From assembly GCA_916613615.1 (NCBI GenBank), contig OU744724.1, positions 25,964,171 through 26,028,170 of the forward strand: a stretch of DNA of 64,000 nucleotides. The letters run 5' to 3'. Shown here piece after piece: positions 34,071 through 45,522 of this stretch (the first letter of the stretch is position 1; each line of letters starts with the position of its first letter). A program made the translations under genes and the position numbers. The stretch comes from Steromphala cineraria. Its lineage: Eukaryota; Mollusca; Gastropoda; Trochida; Trochidae. Below the pieces are notes generated by a model. It searched no databases, had not been told where the DNA came from, and saw nothing but the letters and a program-made list of their open reading frames with translations.

Positions 34071-34340
34071 CCAATCTAGTATTATCTTGGTCTTATCCAA
34101 TTTAGTATTATATTGGTCTTATCCAATCTAGTATTATCTTGGTCTTATCCAATCTAGTATTATCTTGGTCTTATCCAATCTAGTGTTATCTTGGTCTTAT
34201 CCAATCTAGTATTATCTTGGTCTTATCCAATCTAGTGTTCTCTTGGTCTTATCCAATCTAGTATTATCTTGGTCTTATCCAATCTAGTATTATCTTGGTC
34301 TTATCCAGTCTAGTATTATCTTGGTCTTATCCAATCTATA
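34071..34340. repeat. 26-bp minisatellite, ten copies
   Basis: Units of CCAATCTAGTATTATCTTGG plus TCTTAT repeat in register every 26 bases from 34071 to 34330, with single-base variants (TAGTGTTAT, TTTAGT, CCAGTC). The preceding 34050-34070 resembles half a unit (TTAGATTGGTCTC in the opposite sense). Confidence 0.95.
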
Positions 34341-34867
34341 TAAATTTAGATCAGATCTTGATATTGTTTTATTAGTTCATATCGTTGTATTAACAAAAAA
34401 CTGAAACTCTTGATCTACATTATTCAAATTTGAGTCTTATCTTATATATTTGTTAAATAGAAAAAATGATCATTGTACAAAATACGGAAATCAAAGAGCA
34501 AAACTGAATAATGACTAACCAACATGTCACCATATATGTCCTACGGCGAATACTGATTTACTCATCTAAAAGTTGTAATAAACATCCGGTACTTATCAAT
34601 CCATTCATATCATTAATCAGCTAATGCCTACAGCTGTTCTCGGTGCGGTAACTGTGAATGAATGATGACTTAATTGGTAAACATTCAGGGATACTATCAA
34701 TGTGAGACATTCGTTTTAGAGAGGCATTTTGTCATACCACTAAATCATTCGTTTGATTCGTCAGTTTTAACACTGAGAACTTATTATTAAAGTTATTTCT
34801 TAAATAATCATCTACCACTGTGTACATGTATTAAAACGGATATAAACGTTATGATATTTTAAAGCAA
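34341..34867. other. Intergenic, nothing specific seen
   Basis: A+T-rich, no credible coding sequence or repeat. Confidence 0.4.
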
Positions 34868-35200
34868 TTTCAATTTTATATTTTAATTTTTTCACCGATA
34901 ATTGTATGTGAATGCTAAATGTATCATTTTGATAGTGTCAAAAATTTCATTACACAATCAATCATCCATAGTCAGAAAACAAGATATTGAGAATCGCATA
35001 AAACCATTGGCAGCCATTTTTGTGGGAACACCTTTAATTCATTTTGTGTAAAAAAAGGGAATCGCATGACTGAACTTTACATTAAATATTTGATTTATTA
35101 CTGCTTCTTTTAGTTCAAATACATTGTCTTTAAAATTGGAGCCATTAATTTTGATTTTTAATTTATATATTCCCTTAAAAACGTGCTACTGCCCCTTTAA
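34868..35200 (+). mobile_element. TTAA-flanked MITE, family 1, copy 4 (left end lost)
   Basis: The interior and right end (CGTGCTACTGCCCCTTTAA at 35182-35200) are present. The left terminal repeat is missing: homology starts inside the element at about 34868 (CAATTTTATATTTTAATTTT). Confidence 0.85.
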
Positions 35201-36926
35201 TGTAAAAATTACGAGGCATTAACAAAATAATCATAAACTCTGTAAATGAATCATACTATACCAGGTTATCTTCTTTAGCCATGCAATACTTTTGCTTCAA
35301 AGACACGTATTCTAATAAAAACTATTTTGACACATATGATTTTTATTGAGACTTTAAAAGTTGAAAAAAAATGAAATATTCATAACTGGATTAAACTCAA
35401 CTGATCAGATATTATACTAATAAGAAGCAATAACATACACAAATCAAACCTTAAACATATATATATATATATATTTATTACCCATATAGCTGAAAATATG
35501 AAGTGACATATTTTCAATATGAGCACATGTACAAATTTCACTCTAGCAACGAATGTTGTAGCACGAGTTCCAGTATTTTATCGCCTGTGACGTCATAACA
35601 CAATTATTCGTGACGTCATTATAGCCGACCGCCGCAAGCTTAGCGTTTCTTGAATATTTATTAGATGGTGAATTAGAATAGAATCGGTAATAAATAACTT
35701 ATGACCCCTCGGAAGTGTACCATATGTCTTTTACGAAACCCGATCAACTTTCCGATAACCCTCGCTCTCGCTCGGGTAATACAAAGTTTCAAACTCGTTT
35801 CGTAAAACTCATATGACACACTTCCTCGGGTAATGATCTCTATATACAGTATGTATAAGTACGTTGATGGATTTATGTTCAGTTTGAGTGGCACGAATAT
35901 GGGAAAGCTCATCTAGTTAAGTCAGCGATCGTAGATAAAGCGTAAGTAATTCTTTCCGTGCAGGCTTAGATGATAAAAGAGCTGTTGACCCTGCGGTTAA
36001 ACTTTCTTCTTACACTATTGTATACCTCAGGTATGTTGTGTCATATTACAGGGGATATATATCAACTTATAAAGCGATGACGTCCTTGACAATAGGACCT
36101 AACAAAGCGTGAAAATGTTCATTATAGGATCATGAATGGTGACTAAAGGTTATCAACATTTGGTGGAAAAAATGTCTAAGTTGAGTGATAAATTATGTGG
36201 GTTTTTAACAAATATGGAACAGATTGTTTTTTTTGTATTTGAGGACAATATTTTTTAAAACAAATATGGAACAGATTGTTTTTTGTATTTAAGGACAATA
36301 TTTCATGGATTTTTGTTGAAATATAAACTCAAGATCAATTAAATATAAATAATCTACCTGTTTTATGAAAACCAAAAATATAAATAAATCCGCATTTCGA
36401 CCTTTAAAGAAAAGAGGCTTCAGCTTCATTGAAAATATATGTTTATTAACAAAAAATACAGTATTATAGATACATTCAACTTAGAATACTGACTTCTGTT
36501 GATGTGTTACTTCTCTTTACAGGTACGTAAACTGCTTTATTATATTTTTGTAAAATAAAAGAAGTCGATTGATGGTATATGATAGCATTAATGTAAGTAG
36601 GTTCTAACGAAACGAAGTCAGATTTCGGACAAAGGTCCATTACTGCTATCGTGAATGCTGATTATTAACTCAGCAATAAGAATATTTTTCAGCCTATTCT
36701 CAGATATTTTCATCATTCTAGGTAGCCATACATAGGGAAATAATGTAGGCAGAGAAATTGTTAAGATAAATAACCCTTAATTCATATGATTGGATGAACA
36801 ATACTATCCATCAAAACATGCGTTGATGAACAAGACCATCCATAATAACATGCGAAATGAACAAAATGCTTGAGCTAAATATTTCACATCATTGTTGCTT
36901 ATTTTTATGCCAGGAGAATACGAGTA
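35201..36926. other. Intergenic, no gene seen; one inverted repeat
   Basis: 35700-35837 forms an imperfect hairpin (CCTCGGAAGTGTACCATATG and its complement-like CATATGACACACTTCCTCGG) with CTCGCTCTCGCTCGGGTAAT in the loop region; the CCTCGGGTAAT wording also occurs in the palindrome at 51908. 36220-36300 holds a short direct duplication (ACAAATATGGAACAGATTGT). Confidence 0.5.
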
Positions 36927-37343
36927 TACAGCTGCGTACCTTAAGTTTGTTCACTTGCTTGTGTATCTTAGTGCAAATATCATATAAATTGGGTTTCATT
37001 TGAACGTCCATACAATAACTAAAGGAACGCATACAAACGACAACCAATTATTCATTAGTTAGATAATAATTCTCAAACAATATTTCGTAATCGTCTTGTC
37101 ACTGGTACTGAAGTTAGATATTTGGCATGATTAAATAGACAGATGGGGTCATATTTGTGAAATTCAGATTTTATTAATTTCGATTTAACTATTCCATATA
37201 AACTTTGTAAGAAAGTAATCAGTAAAATTACATTGCATTACTGCAAAGGAAAAAATATGACTTCGGTCTAAAAGACAATTCAAATTAGATGATATTTGCA
37301 CTAAAACGCAGGTTAGTGAACAAACTTAAGATACGCAGCTGTA
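36927..37343. mobile_element. MITE with TACAGCTGCGTAYCTTAAGT ends
   Basis: The left end (36927, TACAGCTGCGTACCTTAAGT then TTGTTCACT) is matched in reverse at 37314-37343 (AGTGAACAAACTTAAGATAC then GCAGCTGTA). A further pair lies inside (CTTAGTGCAAATATCAT / ATGATATTTGCACTAAAA). Length 417 bp, no coding capacity; a TA flanks each end. Confidence 0.85.
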
Positions 37344-38625
37344 CATATATGCGCAGGGTGCCTTTAATACAGTCCAGGTTCATTTTTAGCAATTCTGATT
37401 TAACTCAAATCAATTGAATTCAAATCAAAATTATATTTTGTTCACCAATGTGAAAAGATATCATTAACTAATGTTTACTGGAACGACATATGAACATATC
37501 TTTACAGAAAGAAAAATAACATTTCAAATTGACAAAACAAAATCTTACCAAGAAACGATGCCAACGCTAAGGTATTTTCATGGCCAGTTAAATTCATTTA
37601 AATATCTTTGAAAGGTGTAGAATCAGGTATTTATATCATTTAGAAATGAATGGGTCTTACATACATAACTTTCAGTCCAGGAATGCAGATTTCTTCACGA
37701 AAACATATCAAATGACCATCAAGGCCAAAATAAATCATGCATTTTTTAGTAAGATATTTAAAAGAACAACCCACAGAGACGGGGATGGACACTCAATCCC
37801 CAGCTTATTACGCTCTAATACTTTAGTGAGATAGATAAACTGATATCCTGTCTAAATGCATAAAGTTAACAAAAGCTTCACTTTAAAAAGAAGAAAAGAT
37901 GTCAGACAAGGTAATTAAACCAACGTGGGGGATTTATGTGTGAATGTGCTAAGTTACCAACGTTTTACAACTTGTCGAGTTTTCACAAAGTTTAAATGAA
38001 CGTGGGTCATTGGTGGGTTTGTTACAGGATATACCTGTAGCCACACGGTGTGGTTTCTGAATACTTATATGCAAAGTTCGGTTGCAAGATTGATGTAATT
38101 TTCTAAAATGTCAGCGTATTACACTACCACCTGTTAAGGTTGTAAATTTTACTGCATATTACTTCGTTATTAATATGAAAATACTACTAAAAATAATGGG
38201 TCAAAACTTTTTTCTCTGACATTTTTCGATGCATAGAAAAGTCATAAATTACAATTTCTAAAATGGATACAGGATATCATGACGACACAAACTGTGTACA
38301 AAGCATTTGCCAAACTGAAAATGTCACTTTTGATAATAATATAGAGTACGAAAGTCTAATGAAAAATAAAAACATCTAGCTCAAAACAAGTAATCACAAA
38401 AGTGTTTGCAAAGGTTGCTTATTGTTTTAAACGTGAGCACAGAAATCACTGGCATGATCATGCTGCATTTGAAGTCATAGAAAGAATTCAGAAAATATGC
38501 TACAGAGCAGTTTCACAGACCAGCCAGGGGCTCGGCAACTTTGTCTGCAGAAGATAACTGTTCTACACGCAGTGAGTTTAATGTACAATGCTTTACTTGA
38601 TTTTAGCGAGTAATCACCCATGGTG
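37344..38625. other. Intergenic, nothing specific seen
   Basis: No credible gene or repeat array. Confidence 0.4.
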
Positions 38626-38724
38626 CGCTAGTTCCAGCCGATGCTCGCACGTTTCATCCGCGGCATCATATAGTCACACTAGTGATCTCTCCCTGCAATA
38701 ATAATAGCAGCCGTTATGTTAGGG
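38626..38724. repeat. Dispersed repeat shared with 62406-62495
   Basis: GTTCCAGCCGATGCTCGCAC and CTCCCTGCAATAATAATAGC have close counterparts at 62406 (GTTCCAGCCGATGCTTGCAG) and 62466 (CTCCCTGCAATAATACTAGC). A further shared piece, CTTGAAAGCGGCGATAAACC near 39797, matches CTTGAAAGCAGCGCTTAACC near 62510, so about 1.1 kb of other sequence seems to have been inserted here. Confidence 0.65.
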
Positions 38725-38890
38725 TTAAAACACGAGAAGGAGGTTATACTTGGGTTTTCAAAACCTGAGGAAAGAATGCTGAGCGGAAAGTAAGACCGAA
38801 AGCGAAGCTTGAGGTCTTACTTCCCGCGAAGCTTTCTTTCCTCAGGTTTTGAAACCCAAGCATAACCGAGTTCGAGGGTTTTAACTAACT
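38725..38890. mobile_element. Palindromic MITE-like element
   Basis: Left arm (AGGTTATACTTGGGTTTTCA, AAACCTGAGGAAAGAA, GGAAAGTAAGACC) and right arm (GGTCTTACTTCCCGC, TTTCTTTCCTCAGGTTTTGA, AACCCAAGCATAACC) are complementary over about 75 bases with small gaps, around the short centre GAAAGCGAAGCTTGA. No coding sequence. Confidence 0.8.
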
Positions 38891-39410
38891 TAGATACCGT
38901 TATTAAACATTTATTTTAAAAACGCAATCATTTGTCCATATTGTAGTATTTGTAATCATATTTTAGACTGATCATAAAACATGAGAAAAAACAACAAATA
39001 TCTAGGATTTATGTTTGGCCGTTTTGTTTTAACATTTATTATTGGATCACATTACTTTATACTGTCGCTTTAATTCTAATAAAAAACGATTAAATCACTT
39101 TCCTTCAAAATAAGCAGTGTGTTCAAACGACTTTTTGACATTGACATAGCACAAAATGCACGTGCAAAGCATTCTTCGAGGTGTAAGGTTTTACAATTTG
39201 ACAATCGACAAGTCACGTGGTTGATACCGTATTTTGATCCTTGGCTTTAAATGTATCACAAATTAAAAGGTGTAACACTGTTAATATCAATTATGAATGT
39301 TTGTATGCATTGGAATCAAGTACAATTGGATATCATAATGCTTTAGGACCGAACTTTTTTACCGAAATCTGAACTTCAATCAATAGATCGTTTAACATAG
39401 CGTTCACTTC
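38891..39410. other. Intergenic, nothing specific seen
   Basis: No credible gene or repeat. Confidence 0.4.
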
Positions 39411-39414
39411 TATC

Positions 39415-39490
39415 TGGCCCGTTAGTGTAGTGGTTAGAGTGCTTGCTTACGGTTCAGAGGGTTCGAATCCCACACTTTGGAAGCATTGAA
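39415..39490 (+). repeat. tRNA-derived SINE-like head
   Basis: The stretch has a good A box (TTAGTGTAGTGGTTAGAGTG) and a perfect B box (GGTTCGAATCC), spaced as in a tRNA gene. The acceptor arms (GGCCCGT against ACTTTGG) do not pair and the D and T stems have mismatches, so it is a polymerase III-type SINE head and not a working tRNA gene. The body runs on into the tandem repeat at 39565. Confidence 0.65.
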
Positions 39491-39564
39491 GCATAGATTT
39501 TTTCAAGATAGTATGGACTTTGGGGTTAGGTTATACATTGGAATATAAAACCCTTTGACTTTGA

Positions 39565-39695
39565 AATATAAAAACCTTCCAACCCCCGAGTAGGTCTTAC
39601 ATATGAATATAAAAACCTTCTAACCCCCGAGTAGGTCTTACATATGAATATAAAAACCTTCCAACCCCCGAGTAGGTCTTACATATGAATATAAT
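39565..39695. repeat. 41-bp minisatellite, three copies
   Basis: Units AATATAAAAACCTTCCAACC, CCCGAGTAGGTCTTACATAT and G begin at 39565, 39606 and 39647 with one variant base. They follow the SINE-like head and may be its amplified tail. Confidence 0.9.
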
Positions 39696-40323
39696 GCCCT
39701 GACTTCCCAATGTAAACCATCCTTGGAGGTGAAACAAGAGACCTCCAAAACAATAGACGAAATCCCCGATAGGTTTCTAAATAAGTAAAACAACTCTTGA
39801 AAGCGGCGATAAACCCCAAATCACCATACCTTACCCCAACAAAGAGTTTTTCTCACTGACTACACATTCTCTTCCTCGATCTCGTACGCTATGGCTTTCA
39901 CTACATGTAGCTACAGAAGCGGTCATGGAGAATATTGCATCGACTCTGTTATACTTGAAAGCAAGCATTTCTCGAGATTCATACTTGTGTCTTGACTATC
40001 TTGTTTATATTCACATTGAATGTTATTGTTGTTTTATAAAAATCATATGCTATTGTAAATATGTGGGAGAACGTAAGAAATTTAAGTTTGAAATTCGCTT
40101 TGGTATTTTTAAATGAAAAATAACGTTGATATATTTGGAATAACACTGTCGTTTATTTTTAAGCTAGTCAGCGGCACCAATGACATCTACATCTATCCTA
40201 CTCGCCCATTGGGTATCCACAAAATGGAGGTCCAGCAAAAAAGTTCGCTTTTGTTATATTCATTAACCCTGTTATATTGATTGGCACAGCTACCAAAGCT
40301 GAATGTATAAGAGATACATGCCA
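39696..40323. other. Intergenic, mostly repeat-like
   Basis: 39735-39760 contains a small hairpin (TTGGAGGTGAAAC / AGACCTCCAA). The open stretch 39925-40116 has no recognisable motif. Confidence 0.4.
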
Positions 40324-40687
40324 TTAAAGGGGCAGTAGCACGTTTTTTGAAAAGTTTGTATTTTCAATATTTCTTTTATGATTGTACGTTAAAACTTAAT
40401 GTATTATTTTGATAGTGTCAAAAAATTCATTACACAAACCAATCACCCATAGTCTAAGAACAAATTATCAAGATTCACATAAAGTCCATTGGCTGCCACT
40501 TTTGTGTGATCACCTTTTGTTCATTTTTGTAAGAAAAACGAATGGCATGGCTTAATTTTACATTATATATTTGATTTAATACTGCTTCATTTAATATTAA
40601 TACATTGTCTTTAAATTGAAACCATTAATTTTCATTTTTCTGACATCACCTTATGTTCCCCATAAAAACGTGCTACTGCCCCTTTAA
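40324..40687 (+). mobile_element. TTAA-flanked MITE, family 1, copy 5
   Basis: Complete copy, 364 bp, with both terminal TTAAAGGGGCAGTAGCACG repeats. Interior somewhat more diverged than copies 1-3. Confidence 0.9.
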
Positions 40688-41757
40688 GAAATGAACAAAT
40701 GTAACATGATTGATATATTTGGGATCACACTATCTATAATTTTACAAATGCTTGTACTTTTCCGGGTCGATCGAAACGCGTGACTAACGCAGATATTGCT
40801 TACGTGGGTTCACTATTAAAGTTGCATGTATCTCACATCATTGTCTTTCATATACTTCTTTAGAACCTTAACCTGGAAATAATGCCGTGATGCATTAGTA
40901 ATGACCTCTGTCTAATTAATATTTTGCCCTTGCGCCCTGGGATTAATTAAATAGAGTATCTTGATTCTTAATGTTTACTTCCTGGTCTACAGTTGTGTCA
41001 ATGCACTGTGGTGTTTATTACGGTTTCATGAGCTTTGATATCACGTCTGAATACTGGTCTATGAACGGCTGCAGTTTGAATTCTAAGTAGTTTTCCGCTT
41101 TCAATTGTTTAGAAAGAACACCATACAAAACCAAAATGATTTGCTGAGAAAAGTTCCTATCATTATTTTTAAATATATAAATACAATTTTTAACACGCGT
41201 ACATGTATATACGTTTGTGAATGAAAATAAAATACTAATATAAAACAAATTATAAAACAAGTCTTGTAACAGATTTATCCAACGCAAAAGCATACACATT
41301 AATTACTTGACCTTACAATACATTCAGTATGACAATTTATCGTTTAGCAATACTAGTGATGTTTTTGAAGTCACACATGACTAATATTTGAAATGAAGAT
41401 AGTAAGTATGTAGGTATAACATGTGTCTTCATTAATCCCTTTTTGGGATGCTGATCTCCATATTGTTGACAATAGATATATGAGGGCCGCTTACAATTTC
41501 ATTACATCACTTTTTGTTTCATATAGTTTAAAATTCACTTTTTGCATCTAAATTATCGAAAACTTTAAAATTAGATACTTATATACTTACCTCATCTCAT
41601 TATATGTACGTATAAACATTTTAAAACATGAAACGTATATAAGTCTAGATTCTGGTGTTCAGAATGCATCAAAACTTTTAAATTCGTGATAGGCTTATAA
41701 AAGTTATGCTACTATGTAAACACATCTATTAAACTCATTGCTAATGTTAGTCTATTG
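40688..41757. other. Intergenic, no gene seen
   Basis: No credible gene, repeat array or hairpin of note. Confidence 0.4.
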
Positions 41758-42595
41758 TATATACATGTCAATCTAAATAAATTTAGATCAACAGGTTTTA
41801 TATTTGGTCATACATGTTGATCTAAGGTTGGGCATGGCCCGTAAGGCGGGTCATCCCGCTGACCTCTGAAATCAGCCGCTCGGCAAAGTTGCCCTAGCTC
41901 GCTGGAAGTTAAAAAAACCCGCAGCACATCTTTTGAAATGGATGATGTTCGGAGCTCTGTCATTTAGAGCGGAGCAGAGCGGAGCAGAGCGACCATTTCG
42001 ATGAACAATCCGATTTCTTGGATGTATTAATAGATTATATTTTTTCATTTTTAAATGATTAGCGTATTTGCTAGTTGTCAATGACTAATGATGATTGCAC
42101 ATCGCACAGATACTAACGTGGCGAATAATAATCATAAAGTTAGAGCATGATAAATGTCAATATTTACGAAAATCCTCATGCAAGGGGAGGTTACTCCTTT
42201 TTTTATCAACCTCGTTTGTACTAATTTCTTTCGTTTCCATCCAAATAATTTTTAAAATAGTGATTTTTTGTCAATCATAAATCTAAAAATGTTTCATACA
42301 ACCAAAATAAAGCCAACCTACTGATATTTTTATTATCAGTATCAAAAACTAGATCTATTTTTCACAATGCACACTGTTATTGAGAACAGGCCATTAGCTA
42401 TCATATATTTCTTTTACTTTTCTATTTCGACTATGAACTGTTTGTGACGTCGAATTTGATTGATCAAATCGCGAATTCGTTATTTGCATACGAAAGGTCA
42501 CCGGGACGACCTCTCACACTGGTCAATATTAGATCAACAGTAGACCAACTATTAAACCTGTTGATCTGAATTTATTTAGATTGTATACATGTATG
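41758..42595. mobile_element. About 835-bp segment bounded by inverted repeats, DNA-transposon-like
   Basis: The left boundary (ATACATGTCAATCTAAATAA, then ATTTAGATCAACAGGTTT) is mirrored at 42548-42595 (AAACCTGTTGATCTGAATTT, then ATTTAGATTGTATACATGTA). The interior contains a GC-richer stretch (41830-41990) with a GAGCGGAGCAGAGCGGAGCA repeat; no transposase is readable. The related phrase ATAAATTTAGACCAACAGAT at 34004 suggests more copies. Confidence 0.65.
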
Positions 42596-43107
42596 TCCAT
42601 CTTATTAACTGGCTTCTTGTGCACATAGAGATAAATATTTTATTTGCGTGTCACGCATAAAACTCATCACATTGGTACAGTATATAATCACAGAATAAGA
42701 GTAAATGCCCAACCACATTGACTTATGAGACACGTAAAATACAAGTATAAGACATATTTGCATAGATAAAGTGTAAAGAAATGATATTTACATATATGTT
42801 GTTAAGAATAAATATTTGTAAGAAGTAAATTGTATCATACGTAAAAAGTTCTTCTTTTGTCTGATTAACTGGCTTCTTGTGCACATATGTTATATATTCT
42901 GCTTGTAACTGTCATTGTCACTTACCTGATGAAGGGAAAACGTCATATGCAAATACAATAAAGAAGTTGTAAACCATCTACTCTTTGTCATACAATTTTT
43001 TTATTTGAAACGTGTATTTTTTTAAATCGTTAACGTGATATATAAATGGTTGAAAAACATACATACGTCATCTATTCTCTATAACAGGATACTGGTCGTG
43101 AAATTAC
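42596..43107. other. Intergenic, one retroelement-like end
   Basis: 42900-42985 has ACCTGATGAAGGGAAAACGT, then AATACAATAAAGAAGTTGTA, comparable with the arms of the 16262-16801 palindrome (GAAACGTCGC... AATAAAGAAGTTGTA). TTAACTGGCTTCTTGTGCAC occurs twice (42605 and 42864), so part of this is duplicated. Confidence 0.45.
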
Positions 43108-44500
43108 AGTCTATAAACACAGTTTATGGTGTAATGAAATAGCTTCCTCGAATAAAAGAGAGGATTCCCAAAAGAAGACACAGATATTTTAACACGAGCG
43201 ATAAACATTAAAAACGCATTCACATTTGGCAGTCTATGTAATAAATCTCGATTACAAAAGACATACATATATTACGATAGATGATAAACATCTCGCAATA
43301 TTTCATTTGCAGGGCAACAGGTAGAAAAGCTTACATAATAAATCAGAATTAAATTTTCAAGATGAAAGAGCTTGGTTTGCTGATAGTTGATATGTATCAC
43401 CTGATTTATTCTAGTATCAGCAATCAACAGCATATAAACACAGTCTATGTGTAACGGAATAGCCACCTCATTTTCAGAGAGGATTGGCAAAAGAACACAC
43501 AGTAGCTTTAAAGGGGCAGTAGCACGTTGTTAGGGGGGAATATAAGGTGATATCCGGAAATTAAAAATGAATGGTTCCAATTGAAAGACAATGTATTTAA
43601 AGTAAATGAAGCAGTAATAATTCAAATGTATAACATAAAGTTTAGTCATGCGATTCCTTTTTCTTACACAAAATGAATTTAAGGTGTTCACACAAAATGG
43701 TCGCCAATGGATTTTATGTGAATCTTCATACTTTGTCCTCTGACTATATATGGATGATTGGCTTGTGTAATTAGATTTTAAACACTATCAAAATAATACA
43801 TTTAGCAGTAAGTTGCAATTATCAGGGAAATATTTAAACTATAAAATCATCTAAAACGTGCTACTGCCCATTTAACACGAGATACAAACATTTAAAGCGT
43901 ACGCATACAAGGCAGTACATATGGACATTTGTATTACCAGTGAAGTATTATTTTGTTCATGCATACTGGAAGACCACCCTATTGATAACTACCAAAAAAA
44001 TGTAATAAAATTCCATTTGGTTTCAAAATAGAATATTTCAAATAACTTTATCATAAAGATACAAGAAGATTAAATTTAAAAGAAGAAACATCCTGGTTTG
44101 CATAAAGTCTGATAGTTGATTAGTTATTTGTAATGAAATATCCACCTCGTTTTGAGAGATGATTGACAATAGTAATGTACAGAAACTATAACACGAGATA
44201 CAAACATAAGGAGCGTATTCACATTACGCAGTCTTTATTAGTAATCTTGATAACAAAAGAAATATTACGTTTTGTCATGCATACTGAAAGATCGACCTTT
44301 TGGATAAGTACCAAACATCTAATAACATTCACTTTTGCCACACAATTGAATATCTTCAAATAACTCAATTCAATAAATATAATAAAGGTACAAGCCAATT
44401 TAAATAAAAAGAAGAAACGCCCTGGTTTGCATAAAATCTGCTAGTTGATATGAATCACCTGTGTAGTTGGGTATCAACAATCTGTTCAGTAAAGTAGATA
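43108..44500 (+). repeat. Three tandem copies of the GPCR-C upstream unit
   Basis: Unit A (about 43108-43429), unit B (about 43430-44115, enlarged by a MITE) and unit C (about 44116-44500) share in order: GTAATGAAATA-like, CCACCTC, GAGAGGATTG, AACACGAG, CGTATTCACA, GCAGTCT, CATGCATACTG, then TGGTTTGC...GATAGTTGATATG and ATCACCTG. The GPCR-A side at 21150-21500 has only one such unit. Confidence 0.7.
43508..43875 (-). mobile_element. TTAA-flanked MITE, family 1, copy 6 (reverse orientation)
   Basis: Complete copy, 368 bp, in the opposite sense to the other five (CTTTGTCCTCTGACTATATA is the reverse of the usual interior). The ends are TTAAAGGGGCAGTAGCACG and CGTGCTACTGCCCATTTAA. It sits in upstream unit B; the sister unit A has the unoccupied TTAA at 43189-43192 in the same context. 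Confidence 0.9.
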
Positions 44501-45522
44501 GACATGGGTGGCTGAACATATCTCAACAGTCACGCGGCTATATATATATATACAACTGTATACACATGTATTGTTCGTACTTTAGTTACTTCAGAACACC
44601 GGCTAAGCGGGTAAGACAGTACACTAACATGTGAATGTGACAAGAAACTAGCCGTTAGAAATATTATATTTTACGTCAGGAAACAAATTTTCAAATGACA
44701 TGAGTTTGTACGTGGACATCGTTTCTTGAAGAAAGCATCGAACTGGACTTGTGTTGACTGCAGTAGATTCAAAAGGTGCCAAATACATCGATCGAGCATT
44801 TTCGTCATTTCAGAGGACATTGAAGAGCCTACTAAATGAGATCAGAATATCTTTTCAGTTTCTTCAGTTAGAAATGTTATATCATTACGCCAGGGAACAC
44901 ATTTTCAAGTGACATGAGAGGGAAGGTGGACATCAGTTTCTTAAAAAAGTAAGGAATTGGTAGTGTTGACTATTGTAAATTCAAAAGGTGTCAAATACAT
45001 CGATTGAACATTTTCGTCATTTCAGAGGACATGGAAAAGCCATGATCAGAATATCTTTTCAGTTTCTTCAATTAGAAATGTTATAATATCATTACGTCAG
45101 GGAACAATTTTCAAGTGACATCCATGGGATGGTGGACATCAATTTCTTTAAAACAGTAAGGAATTGGTATTGTTGACTTGTGTTGACTATAGTCAATTCA
45201 AAAGGTGCCAAATACATCGATTGAACATTTTTGTCATTTCAGAGGACATTGAAGAGCCTACTAAATGAGAGAATATCTTTTCAGTTTCTTCAGTTAGAAA
45301 TGTTATTATATCATTACGTCAGGGAACAAATTTTCAAGTGACACGAGTGGATGTTGGACATCGGTTTCTTAAGAAAGTAAGGAATGGGTTTTGTTGACAT
45401 GTGCCTACTACAGCCTACTCAATGAGATAAGAACATCTTTCAGTTTATTCAGGACATTTGTGAGAGAGGCAGTTTGTTGACAATATGTATAGTCTAAGCA
45501 GAGCGATACAAGTGTTCAGAAA
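44501..45522 (+). promoter_or_regulatory. TATA-type promoter and long leader of GPCR-C
   Basis: CAGTCACGCGGC then TATATATATATATACAAC (44530-44555) matches the GPCR-A promoter. The distance from TATA to ATG is about 980 bases, against about 380 in GPCR-A; the extra length is made up by tandem copies of the leader unit. A 5'-UTR intron cannot be excluded. Confidence 0.6.
44653..45450 (+). repeat. About 210-bp leader unit, four tandem copies upstream of GPCR-C
   Basis: Copies begin at about 44653, 44867, 45070 and 45292, each with GTTAGAAATGTTAT, ATCATTACGTCAGGGAACA, AATTTTCAAGTGACATGAG, GGTGGACATC, TCAAAAGGTGCCAAATACAT, CGTCATTTCAGAGGACATTG, GAGCCTACTAAATGAG and ATCTTTTCAGTTTCTTCAG. The last copy lacks its middle. 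GPCR-A has one diverged copy. Confidence 0.9.

Noticed and set aside
39415..39490. Functional tRNA gene
   Set aside because: Boxes A and B are good but the acceptor stem does not pair and the D and T stems have mismatches.
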